A DNA stretch of 64,000 nucleotides. Source: Diplonema papillatum (lineage: Eukaryota; Euglenozoa; Diplonemea; Diplonemida; Diplonemidae). The stretch covers positions 106,490-170,489 of the forward strand of contig JAPJBO010000483.1 in NCBI GenBank assembly GCA_030068145.1, written 5' to 3'. Below, one piece after another: positions 53,504 to 63,238 of the stretch. A program made the position numbers and the translations under genes. The notes under the pieces are model-generated. The model did no database searches and was not told the DNA's origin. It worked only from the letters and a program-made list of their open reading frames with translations. Position 1 is the first letter of the stretch, and each line of letters starts with the position of its first letter.

Positions 53504-54394
53504 TCACAAGAGGGCCGTCGCGTGGGCTGTTCCCAACGCTTCGGCCATTGCTACCGAATCGCTTCCGTAACGGAGCGTCATGTCGGGAATCCCACTCCCT
53601 TGGCCTTCTTTGTGTTTCGCGAGCCGTCCAATCAACTCTAGAGGCAACCTGGCCCCTTGCTCTACCGCCTTGAAAAGGTGTGTTGTGGCTCCCCGCTTGA
53701 TGCTGTGACCTGTAAAGCCGCGCATCTGGGGGTCTTTCTGCCACAAAAGTGCTAATTCTGCGGTTGTTACGGGACAGAGTTGATGGAACGGCTGCAGTGT
53801 TTGGAATAGGGAGGCGATCTCGGATGTCAAATCCCCAACCACCACAGCCCACCTTGAACGAGTGAACGGGTTGGATCTTCGCGACTTCGGAACTGAGGCC
53901 CAGTCTAAGACCACTTTTGAGTTTGTCACTTTCAAGAACTGGTGTGATCCTAACTGGGTCACTTCCCCCCAACGACTTGCGGTTTTCCACGCAAGAAGGG
54001 CCGCCAGCTGCAGCTCGGGTACTTGACGGCGTGCCCAAGCCACCAACTTTAATTTGGTTACCGGCCGGGCCTGGTGCACAGGAATGGCTCCCCCGACCGC
54101 TCTTAGTGCCCCCGCAAGACTGTGCAGGGACTGGGCAGGCATGCCGATATGCCGGAATGTCCCCGCTAATGCTTTTGCATAGGCGAGCTGTCCTTGCCGG
54201 CTGACCTTTGTAGCCAATACAAACAGAGCCGCCGAATCCGCGGTCAACTGCAATTTGTTTGCGGCTGTCCATCGGACTAACCGGGCCCACAAATACTGGC
54301 GCTGGGTCGAAGTGGACCTGGCCCACATTCGACTCACCAGCGATTCCAACTCTCCCCAGGCTTCCTTTGCTGGAACCACTGCTTCGTTGTTCAC
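53504..54394 (-). CDS. Tyrosine recombinase of the complete YR element
   Basis: 296 residues. Arg in WKTASRWGEV, HxxR in FTGHSIKRGATTHLF, then IGRLAKHKEG and the Tyr in DMTLRYGSDSVAM. It aligns along its length with 33163-34308 (shared SRQGQLAYAKA / IRRQGMLAYAKS and FRHIGMPAQSL / FRHMGVPNQPL). The RT frame stays open across it. It starts 222 bases after the Gag stop. Confidence 0.87.
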   Translation of the reverse strand: MNNEAVVPAKEAWGELESLVSRMWARSTSTQRQYLWARLVRWTAANKLQLTADSAALFVLATKVSRQGQLAYAKALAGTFRHIGMPAQSLHSLAGALRAVGGAIPVHQARPVTKLKLVAWARRQVPELQLAALLAWKTASRWGEVTQLGSHQFLKVTNSKVVLDWASVPKSRRSNPFTRSRWAVVVGDLTSEIASLFQTLQPFHQLCPVTTAELALLWQKDPQMRGFTGHSIKRGATTHLFKAVEQGARLPLELIGRLAKHKEGQGSGIPDMTLRYGSDSVAMAEALGTAHATALL

Positions 54395-54616
54395 TCTGGA
54401 GGCACGAGTAGGGGTGATTCTGTTTTCTTTTCCTTTTTCTTCTTTTCCTATTCGACTTTGAACAAGACGAAGGACTGCTCGTCCGAAGAGAGAAACGTTT
54501 GGCGGTGAGCCTTCGTCGAATGCGCCGAAGGGCGGGGTGCTCCTTCTTCTGCGGGACGTCGAGCGTAGCCGAGGAAACGCCCTTGCGCGTGCCGGGTGAA
54601 GCGGGGAAGAAGCTAG

Positions 54617-55609
54617 TCAATGCCTCCCCCCCGCCTCTGCGTTTCCCGTCCGTGTTCGCGGTTTGGCCGTCTTCTGACGAGAAGGGAAAGCTGGCACGTT
54701 CTTGGCGGGGGAACACGACGCAGCTGCACGCAGCACCTCGTGAATCGAGGTGTCCTCCTTCTCCAAGCGCTGTTGCAGCACTGCCCGTGGAACCCTGTCC
54801 CGCACGAAACAGAACTGCAGCAACACTTGCCGCAAAAGGAAGTTGCCCAGAGTCAAATGGTGGGTTTTCCACCAATCCTCCATCTCCGAGGCGGCGAAGA
54901 TCCAATGGCGAAGAGCAGTGAACGCGTCTTGGAGGATTTTACCCCCCGTCGAGCTGAGATACGGCACGACCCATCGGCCCTCTAGCTGCAAGACCAGACG
55001 GTGGGGATCATCTTCAACTTCGTTCACCCACTCCTTCACACCTGCAACGTCTGCAGGGTGTCTCCGAGGAACCTCTCCCATCATCGCATCGCGGGGTCCG
55101 TCTACAGCTTGCTGCTGAACCAGGGCCTCCATCGCCGCAAGTCGCTGCCGCAGACTAGCAACCTCGTGTTGCTGTCGCTCCTGCGATTTCCGCACGAACG
55201 CCTCTGCCGCCTCCGTCTGGTGGACCGACGCCTCCACCACGCGGCTGTACTCCCACTCGGGGTGCGGCATCTGGACCGTTTCCTCGGGTCCGTCGTGGGG
55301 CTCTACCGTGTCAAGGTAGTTGAAAGCCTCACTCCGCCGCACAACATACGGAGGAACTGCCGCACCTCCCTCACTACGTCCCAAGACCCCAGCGTACATG
55401 CCGTAGTCCACGGTGCCCTTTCTTCTACACCGGTACACGATCAGCTTCCCCACCAAGGCTTCCACCTGGTCGCGCAACATGCGTTCCGACATGCTCATAG
55501 GGGCTGGCATTCCTTGCCCTGCTGTTGCCGATGGAGAGACCGACCGGGCCCGTGCAGTCTGCACTTCGCTCATCGAAAAAAGCTGGGCAATATCTGGTTC
55601 ATCTTCCAT
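54617..55609 (-). CDS. Gag-like protein of the complete YR element
   Basis: 330 residues, starting at the Met MEDEPDIAQLFSM immediately inside repeat B. It carries the same blocks as the Gag at 32102: TARARSVSPSATAGQ, MLRDQVEALVGKLIVYR, YSRVVEASVHQTEAAE, a Gln/Arg/Glu coiled coil (residues about 155-190) and DPHRLVLQLEGRW. The C-terminus is basic (SRQKTAKPRTRTGNAE) without a zinc knuckle. It is the presumed nucleic-acid-binding structural protein of the element. Confidence 0.82.
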   Translation of the reverse strand: MEDEPDIAQLFSMSEVQTARARSVSPSATAGQGMPAPMSMSERMLRDQVEALVGKLIVYRCRRKGTVDYGMYAGVLGRSEGGAAVPPYVVRRSEAFNYLDTVEPHDGPEETVQMPHPEWEYSRVVEASVHQTEAAEAFVRKSQERQQHEVASLRQRLAAMEALVQQQAVDGPRDAMMGEVPRRHPADVAGVKEWVNEVEDDPHRLVLQLEGRWVVPYLSSTGGKILQDAFTALRHWIFAASEMEDWWKTHHLTLGNFLLRQVLLQFCFVRDRVPRAVLQQRLEKEDTSIHEVLRAAASCSPAKNVPAFPSRQKTAKPRTRTGNAEAGGRH

Positions 55610-55884
55610 ATTGGGTGGATGGGAAAAACAAAAGAGTCGAGGGACGAGGAAACCTTTCGGTGTTTAGTATGTACACTAAAACAAGGATCAATCATCTCTG
55701 CTCTCGGTCGCTATTTATTCCCGCAGGGAGCCTGAGATAATTTTTGCGGAAGTTGAGCAATTTTTTTTTTTGCCAAATTTTTTTTTTGGGGTCCATCGGC
55801 CCCGCGGGAGCGTTTTAAAAAGACACAAGGTTTTGACCCTGCATGGTATCACCGCCTAACAATGTTGCCCGGGCTCTTTACTGA

Positions 55885-56467
55885 GTCATAATTACTGGCA
55901 ATCACACCCATCCAAAATCCCCCTGTTCTCATTATGAATATCTCTTGCATAAACTCAGTGAAGTACCTCTCCTCCGCCAGACTGCTGCTTGCCAGTGCCC
56001 TGGCAGGGGTGAGGGGTGGTGCTTACCACCTCGAATGTATCAGCTCTGTTCCCCTTACTTCTGGTGAAGCTCCGAACTTCACTCTAATTCCTCTCTGTTC
56101 TCGATCTGAATTCGCCAAGAAAGCCCAAAAAAATGTTCTTCAGTTCCCTCACCAACTTTTCTACAGTAAGCACAGCACCCCAGGAGGATGCCGCCAGTAC
56201 CCCAGTCAGGGTGGCCCCAGGCTGACAAGCACACAGAGACATACCAGATAGTCCAAACACAGGTGGGGACACGAGAACAACACGATACATCATCGAAAAA
56301 CGTATGTATAATTGTGTTGTGTTGGTGTCCAGAAAACGCTGTTTTCTGGACCAGTTCCACGGGGCCACAATAAAAAAGATTCTAGCCACAATAGCCACAA
56401 TACTTTGTGGGTAAATGTTGTGGCTATTCTGCCCACATTGTGGGAAAGTTGTGGGTGCACAGTGCTG
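55885..56467. other. hAT 3' non-coding region
   Basis: Between the restored transposase stop (55882-55884) and the right terminus. It carries subterminal repeats inverted to 41500-41660: TTTTCTGGACC, TAGCCACAATAGCCACAATAC and TTGTGGCTATTCTGCCCACA. No gene. Confidence 0.75.
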
Positions 56468-57233
56468 CTGAAACTGAGACCCCACACACTGAAATCGACT
56501 GAGAGCAACCTGAGCGATCTCTCTTAATAAAACATTGAAGCGCCGAAGGCGCAACCACCCAATCCGACTTTGTACACACGAAACAGAGATTTTATGAATC
56601 AACGAAAAGCGAGCAAAAAGTAGCCTGTAAAACCGGAACAAGTCGGAAACCCCATCGGGGGAAAGTACGACCTTCAAGTGCTCCAAGGCCAGACGATTGT
56701 AGTGTTGCAAACGAATCGCAAACACGCTGAAGTTGGGACTCCCACACACTGAAATCAAGTGCTCCTAGGCAGACGAACTGTTAGTGTTGCGAACGAATCG
56801 CAAACTCACTGAAATTGAGACCCCACACACTGAAATCGACTGGGAACAACCTGAGCGATCTCTCTTAATAAAAGATTCAAGCGCCGAAGGCGCAACCACC
56901 GAAACCGACTTTGTACACACGAAACAGAGATCTTATGAATCAACGAAAAGCGAGCGAAAAAGAGCGTGAAAAACCGGAAGAAGTCAAAATAGTACCTGTA
57001 TCTGCCACAAGACTCCTTCGCCAGCGCTGTTTGCGATGTGGTGTTTTCTCTGTTAACATTCCTGTGAGGTGGAGTTGGGGTTGGTTTACCATCCTCCAAG
57101 CGAATGGATTGGAACAGCAATTGTAGCCTACAAATCCGGTTTGTCCTGCTTCATCGTAGCTGGCTGCGCAACAAGAACAAAAGTGTGGAAAGTAAGTAAC
57201 TATGTATTTCTTTGTCTCCCCATCCACCTATAT

Positions 57234-57446
57234 CATGCAGGGTCAGAACCTTGTGTCTTTTTGGAAATGGCCAAAATTTTATTTCCAGAAAAAAAATGGG
57301 TTTTTTTGAATTTTAAAAGTTTGGAACAAACTCTGCGGTAATTTTTGCGGAAGTTGAGCAAAATTTTTTTTTGCCAATTTTTTTTTTTGGGGTCCATCGG
57401 CCCCGCGGGAGCGTTTTAAAAAGACACAAGGTTCTGACCCTGCATG
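57234..57446. mobile_element. Short CATGCAGGG-family element (213 bp)
   Basis: Flanked by ATAT on both sides (57230-57233, 57447-57450). Foldback B has the empty site CCACCTATATGTGTGG at 44776-44792. The left half uses GTCAGAACC and the right half GTTCTGACC, a subfamily variant shared with 58001 and 51196. Confidence 0.94.
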
Positions 57447-57779
57447 ATATGTGTGGCTGTCATCAGAGAGAGAATCATTGTAAACGTTGTTGGTGCCGTG
57501 CGCCTACAACGACGCGGCCTTGTCGTAAACGATGATGATTGCGTCGATGATGGCGCAGCCGGGGGCGTTCTGGCTGGTGGGTGCGACCGCCTGCGAGTGT
57601 TAACAGGTTGTGTCGCTGGTTCTTTTTGATCGCTTGGCCCACGGCGGCGGCTAGCACCTTGGCAGAGACTCTCAACTCCCGCTGAACAATACGTCTTGCG
57701 GATACTCGGGCACCGCATCAGTGCTTGCCCAACATCCATTCGGTCTCCAGCAGCAAAGCACTTGTGAGATCGCTGTTCA

Positions 57780-59821
57780 GTGTGGAGGTCGGATTGGGTG
57801 GTTGCGCCTTCGGCGCTTGAATCTTTTATCAAGAGAGATCGCTCAGGTTCTTCTCAGTCGATTTCAGTGTGTGGGGTCCCGATCTCAGCGTGTTTGCGAT
57901 TCGTTCGCAACACTAACAGTTCGTCTGCCTAGGAGCACTTGATTTCAGTGTGTGGGGGTCCCAACTTCAGCGTGTTTGCGATTCGTTTGCAACACTATAC
58001 CATGCAGGGTCAGAACCTTGTGTCTTTTTAAAACGCTCCTGCGGAGCCGATGGCCTCCAAAAAAAAAAGTTGGAAAAAAAAAATTTTGCTCAACTTCCTC
58101 AAAAATTACTGCAGAGTTTGTTCCAAACTTTTAAAATTCAAAAAACCCAATATTTTTCCGGAAATAAAATTTTGGCCATTTCCAAAAAGACACAAGGTTA
58201 TGACCCTGCATGATACAGTCGTCTGGTCTTGGAGCACTTGAAGGTCGTATTTTCCCGTCTTTTTCCTAGTTTTTCGCCGACTGTCTTTCCGTCTTTTACC
58301 GGGTTTTACACGCTCTTTTTCGCTCGCTTTTCGTTGATTCATAAGATCTCTGTTTCGTGTGTACATAGTTGGATTGGGTGGTTGCGCCTTCGGCGCTTGA
58401 ATCTTTTATCAAGAGAGATCGCTCAGGTTGTTCTCAGTCGATTTCAGTGTGTGGGGTCCCGATCTCAGCGTGTTTGCGATTCGTTCGCAACACTAACAGT
58501 TCGTCTGCCTAGGAGCACTTGATTTCAGTGTGTGGGGGTCCCAACTTCAGCGTGTTTGCGATTCGTTTGCAACACTATGCAGTCGTCTGGCCTTGGAGCA
58601 CTTGAAGGTCGTATTTTCCCGTCTTTTTTCCAAGTTTTTCGCCGACTGTCTTTCCGACTTTTCCCGGGTTTTTCACGCTCTTTTTCGCTCGCTTTTCGTT
58701 GATTCATAAGATCTCTGTTTCGTGTGTACAAAGTCAGATTGGGTGCTTGCGCCTTCGGCGCTTGAATCTTTTATTAAGAGAGATCGCTCAGGTTCTTCTC
58801 AGTCGATTTCAGTGTGTGGGGTCCCGATCTCAGCGTGTTTGCGATTCGTTCGCAACACTAACAGTTCGTCTGCCTAGGAGCACTTGATTTCAGTGTGTGG
58901 GAGTCCCAACTTCAGCGTGTTTGCGATTCGTTTGCAACACTATACAGTCGTCTGGCCTTGGAGCACTTGAAGGTCGTATTTTCCCGTCTTTTTCCTAGTT
59001 TTTCGCCGACTGTCTTTCCGACTTTTCCCGGGTTTTACACGCTCTTTTTCGCTCGCTTTTCGTTGATTCATAAGATCTCTGTTTCGTGTGTACATAGTTG
59101 GATTGGGTGGTTGCGCCTTCAGCGCTTGAATCTTTTATCAAGAGAGATCGCTCAGGTTGTTCTCAGTCGATTTCAGTGTGTGGGGTCCCGATCTCAGCGT
59201 GTTTGCGATTCGTTCGCAACACTAACAGTTCGTCTGCCTAGGAGCACTTGATTTCAGTGTGTGGGGGTCCCAACTTCAGCGTGTTTGCGATTCGTTTGCA
59301 ACACTATACAGTCGTCTGGCCTTGGAGCACTTGAAGGTCGTATTTTCCCGTCTTTTTCCTAGTTTTTCGCCGACTGTCTTTCCGACTTTTCCCGGGTTTT
59401 ACACGCTCTTTTTCGCTCGCTTTTCGTTGATTCATAAGATCTCTGTTTCGTGTGTACATAGTTGGATTGGGTGGTTGCGCCTTCGGCGCTTGAATCTTTT
59501 ATTAAGAGAGATCGCTCAGGTTGTTCTCAGTCGATTTCAGTGTGTGGGGTCCCGATCTCAGCGTGTTTGCGATTCGTTCGCAACACTAACAGTTCGTCTG
59601 CCTAGGAGCACTTGATTTCAGTGTGTGGGGGTCCCAACTTCAGTGTGTTTGCGATTCGTTTGCAACACTATGCAGTCGTCTGGCCTTGGAGCACTTGAAG
59701 GTCGTATTTTCCCGTCTTTTTCCTAGTTTTTCGCCGACTGTCTTTCCGACTTTTACCGGGTTTTACACGCTCTTTTTCGCTCGCTTTTCGTTGATTCATA
59801 AGATCTCTGTTTCGTGTGTAC
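57780..59821. repeat. Right-arm ~365-bp tandem units of foldback A
   Basis: Units starting near 57791, 58373, 58736, 59099 and 59463 in the same orientation as 45250-47780. The two unit variants alternate at first and then the GTTGGATTGGG variant repeats. The first unit is interrupted by a CATGCAGGG element at 58001. Confidence 0.93.
58001..58212. mobile_element. Short CATGCAGGG-family element (212 bp)
   Basis: Flanked by ATAC on both sides (57997-58000, 58213-58216). Neighbouring tandem units show the empty site AACACTATACAGTCGTC, so the 4-bp duplication is certain. Non-coding. Confidence 0.95.
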
Positions 59822-60414
59822 CATGCAGGGTCAAAACCTTGTGTCTTTTTGGAAATGGCAAAAAAAAAAAATTCCGGAGAAAATTTGGGTTATTTGAATT
59901 TTAAAATTTTGGAACAAACTCTGCGGTAATTTTTGAGGAAGTTGAGCAAATTTTTTTTTCCCCAAAATTTTTTCTCTCACTCTGAGAAGTTTTTTTCACT
60001 GGCAGTGGGCAAAAAACCAATTTTACCCACTGTGTTTTTTTCACTAGTGAAAAAAAAAATTTTTTTTTCACTAGTGAAAAAAAACACCCAGTTTTTTTTT
60101 CACTAGTGAAAAAAAAACTTTTTTTCTTCACTAGGGAAGGTGTAAAAAACATTTTGGTAAACACTGTTTACCGATTTTTCAGAAAAGGGGGGGGGGGGTC
60201 GGTAAACATTCACTGTACTGTGGGTCGGGCCTGGCGTGTCGCTCTCTATAGTGCGTCTTCGTCACAACCACGTAGCCTGTTTGAGGCGGGGGGGCCTCCA
60301 AGCGAACACTTTTGAAGCCGGACAACCTGCATACGTCTGTTTTTCAGTGGGGACAACCTCCGAACCTTGGCCTTGGACGTGCGGTAACAACGTCCCAACA
60401 TTGGATAGGTAGGA

Positions 60415-61490
60415 TTTAGAGGTTGTCCCATCTCGAAAACAAGGTTTTAGAGGTTGTCCCACTTCGAAAACAAACCTTTAGAGGTTCTCCCACCTCGAAA
60501 ACAAACTTTTAGAGGTTGTCCCACCTCGAAAACAAACTTTTAGAGGTTGTCCCACCTCGAAAGCAAGCTTTAAGAGGTTGTCCCACCTCGAAAACAAGCT
60601 TTTAGAGGTTGTCCCACCTCGAAAGCAAGCTTTTAGAGGTTGTCCCACCTCGAAAACAAACTTTTAGAGGTTGTCCCACTTCGAAAACAAGCTTTTAGAG
60701 GTTGTCCCACCTCGAAAACAAGCTTTTAGAGGTTGTCCCACCACGAAAACAAGCTTTTAGAGGTTGTCCCACTTCGAAAACAAGCTTTTAGAGGTTGTCC
60801 CACTTCGAAAACAAGCTTTTAGAGGTTGTCCCACCTCGAAAACAAGCTTTTAGAGGTTGTCCCACCTCGAAAACAAGCTTTTAGAGGTTGTCCCACTCGA
60901 AAACAAGCTTTTAGAGGTTGTCCCACCTCGAAAGCAAGCTTTTAGAGGTTGTCCCACTTCGAAAACAAGCTTTTAGAGGTTGTCCCACTTCGAAAACAAG
61001 CTTTTAGAGGTTGTCCCACCTCGAAAACAAGCTTTTAGAGGTTGTCCCACCTCGAAAACAAGCTTTTAGAGGTTGTCCCACTTCGAAAACAAGCTTTTAG
61101 AGGTTGTCCCACTTCGAAAACAAGCTTTTAGAGGTTGTCCCACCTCGAAAACAAGCTTTTAGAGGTTGTCCCACCACGAAAACAAGCTTTTAGAGGTTGT
61201 CCCACTTCGAAAACAAGCTTTTAGAGGTTGTCCCACTTCGAAAACAAACTTTTAGAGGTTGTCCCACCTCGAAAACAAGCTTTTAGAGGTTGTCCCACTT
61301 CGAAAACAAACTTTAGAGGTTGTCCCACCTCGAAAACAAACTTTTAGAGGTTGTCCCACCTCGAAAACAAGCTTTTAGAGGTTGTCCCACCTCGAAAGCA
61401 AGCTTTTAGAGGTTGTCCCACCTCGAAAACAAACTTTTAGAGGTTGTCCCACCTCGAAAACAAACTTTTAGAGGTTGTCCCACCGCGAAT
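60415..61490. repeat. 31-bp minisatellite, left arm
   Basis: About 35 near-identical head-to-tail 31-bp units beginning AGAGGTTGTCCCACCTCG and continuing with AAAACAAGCTTTT. Common variants are ACTTCG and ACCACG. There are no spacers between units, so it is not a CRISPR array. Confidence 0.97.
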
Positions 61491-61979
61491 ACAAGCTTTA
61501 TACGTAGGGCATAACAAATACACACCAGGATTCCTCTGCTGACTGGCGTGGAGACCCCTTTTTCTCCCCATGCGGGAGTAGGTGGCCGGCGAAGAATTTG
61601 CTGCGGTGGGACACTCACTATCCGAGGTGGGGCACGCTGCAAACCTAATCGTTCGAGGTGGGGCAACCTTCAACCATTGTTTTTCGAGATGGGACAACCT
61701 GCAAATCTTTGTTTCCTTGACGGGACAACCTTAAAAAAGATGTGGCAACCCACCAACCATTTTCTACGAACCTTAGTTTGGTAGTTGGTGCAACGTGCTA
61801 ACACTTGTTTCCTAGAGCCGTTTCCCATGGGACGACCTGCATACTTCAGTAGTTATTGAGCTCGGACAAAACTTCGAACTTGCACGTGGAATTGGCAATT
61901 CGTAGGGCTGGACATGCCGACATTCCCGGGCCGCAATTTTCTGCGAAGCTCAACTTGGAGGTGTGCCGTAATTGGATGC

Positions 61980-62460
61980 ATAGAACCTCTAAAAGCTTGT
62001 TTTCGAAGTGGGACAACCTCTAAAAGCTTGTTTTCGAAGTGGGACAACCTCTAAAAGCTTGTTTTCGAAGTGGGACAACCTCTAAAAGCCTGTTTTCGAG
62101 GTGGGACAACCTCTAAAAGTTTGTTTTCGAGGTGGGACAACCTCTAAAAGCTTGTTTTCGAGGTGGGACAACCTCTAAAAGTTTGTTTTCGAGGTGGGAC
62201 AACCTCTAAAAGTTTGTTTTCGAGGTGGGACAACCTCTAAAAGCTTGTTTTCGAGGTGGGACAACCTCTAAAAGCCTGTTTTCGAGGTGGGACAACCTCT
62301 AAACGTTTGTTTTCGAAGTGGGACAACCTCTAAAAGCTTGCTTTCGAGGTGGGACAACCTCTAAAAGCCTGTTTTCGAGGTGGGACAACCTCTAAAAGTT
62401 GGTTTTCGAAGTGGGACAATTTCTAAAACCTTGTTTTTGAAGTGGGACAACCTCTGAATC
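61980..62460. repeat. 31-bp minisatellite, right arm (inverted)
   Basis: About 15 units in the reverse orientation (GTGGGACAACCTCTAAAAGC). The ~490 bases between the two arms (61491-61979) contain degenerate related words (GGTGGGGCAACCTT, GATGGGACAACCTGC) and no gene. Confidence 0.96.
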
Positions 62461-62944
62461 CTGTCTTCCTTCTTCTTTTTTGCACCAGTGTGATGTACTT
62501 TCCTGTGCTCCTTTTGGTCTTTCTGAGCCCAAAACGCCTCAAAAAAAATTTCGCGCCTGCGGCGCGCTCTATCTCAGTCTACCTGGTAGTACCAGTGGGT
62601 CAGGTGAAAAACCGTGCCGTGCGCGGCAAACTATGCCGTGCGGCCAAGAGGGGGGGGGGGGGTCGGTAAACAATGTTTACCAAAATGTTTTTTACACCTT
62701 CCCCTAGTGAAAAAAAAAATTTTTTTTTTCACTGGTGCCAATTTTTTTTTTCCCCCATTTTTTTGGCTGAAAGTGGTCAAGAACAGGTCAAAAGTGCAGT
62801 TGTATGCAGTTTTGGCTGCCCCGGCTAAATCATGCTGAACCACGCCCCCCCCACCCAAACACACTACCAAACCAGCACTATCTGGTGGTGTGGCAAACCT
62901 GGCACCTGCCAGTTCAAAAAACTTCCATTGTGAGAGAAAAAAAG

Positions 62945-63238
62945 TCTCTCACTGGTCAAATGTGGTCGGAAATTGGGGAAAAATCCCCACTGTGCGTTCG
63001 TTTCTTGTTTTTCGGGTTTCGGGGGCCTTTCCGAGGTCCCTCGGGGGTGGAAAAGGCCTCTCGGCAGGGAAAACGGTCGCCACTCGGGACCCCTTCGGGG
63101 CCCCTCGTGGCGACCGTTTTCCCTGCCTCGAGGCCTTTTCCACCCCCTCGGGACCTCTACAAGGCCCCCTCAACCCGAAAAACAAAAACTCACTACAGTG
63201 GGTTTTCCCCAATTTCTCCCACTTTGACCAGTGAGAGA
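62945..63238. repeat. 294-bp hairpin (near-perfect palindrome)
   Basis: Outer stem TCTCTCACTGGTCAAA / TTTGACCAGTGAGAGA, then AATTGGGG..CCCCAATT, GGAAAAGGCCT..AGGCCTTTTCC and GGGAAAACGGTCGCCAC..GTGGCGACCGTTTTCCC, closing on ACCCCTTCGGGGCCCC near 63092. Both strands therefore give similar ORFs. It looks like a MITE-type foldback lodged in C3. No flanking duplication identified. Confidence 0.85.

Larger units (their letters stand above)
51300..55737 (-). mobile_element. Complete split-direct-repeat YR retrotransposon
   Basis: On the + strand the order is repeat A (51300-51499), repeat B (about 51508-51631), repeat A (51632-51831), genes on the minus strand, repeat B (about 55612-55737). Read along the coding strand this is B, genes, A-B-A, the split direct repeat layout of PAT/Ngaro elements. 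The two A copies are nearly identical over 200 bases (GGCAC/GCCAC is one difference), and so are the B copies. The gene order is Gag, YR, RT-RNase H, which is closer to DIRS-1 than to Ngaro. Intact frames and near-identical repeats indicate a young insertion. Confidence 0.9.
51196..55845. mobile_element. CATGCAGGG-family element split by a retrotransposon
   Basis: The left half (51196-51299) and right half (55738-55845) of a short CATGCAGGG element, flanked by GTAT on both sides (51192-51195, 55846-55849). Joining the halves gives CTGCGG-TAATTTTTGCGG, the same order as in the intact copy at 57335-57350, so the retrotransposon inserted cleanly with no target duplication. Confidence 0.9.
41498..56467 (+). 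mobile_element. hAT-family DNA transposon, heavily interrupted
   Basis: Terminal inverted repeats CAGCACTGTGCACCCAC (41498) and its reverse complement (ending 56467) match over about 29 bases, then continue as related subterminal repeats (CCACAACATTTACCCACAAAG). The direct repeat CTGAAAC (7 bases; hAT elements normally make 8) stands at 41491-41497 and 56468-56474. The empty site, CACTGAAACTGAGACC, resembles the unit at 44355. Inside is a broken hAT transposase gene. Removing the nested elements leaves a unit of roughly 3.1-3.4 kb, a normal size for an autonomous hAT. Confidence 0.85.
60126..62712. mobile_element. Inner TIR element inside C3
   Basis: Inverted pair: CACTAGGGAAGGTGTAAAAA, then ACATTTTGGTAAACACTG and a G-run with TCGGTAAACA (60129-60210), mirrored by TCGGTAAACAATG, ACCAAAATGTTTTTTACACC and TTCCCCTAGTG (62661-62710). 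Just inside the G-runs the sequence becomes unique, then the minisatellite arms begin. It may be an independent element that inserted into a CATGCAGGG copy. Confidence 0.7.

Noticed and set aside
60415-62460. CRISPR-like regular direct repeats
   Set aside because: The 31-bp units are head to tail with no spacers, and an inverted copy follows; this is a minisatellite in a eukaryotic transposon.
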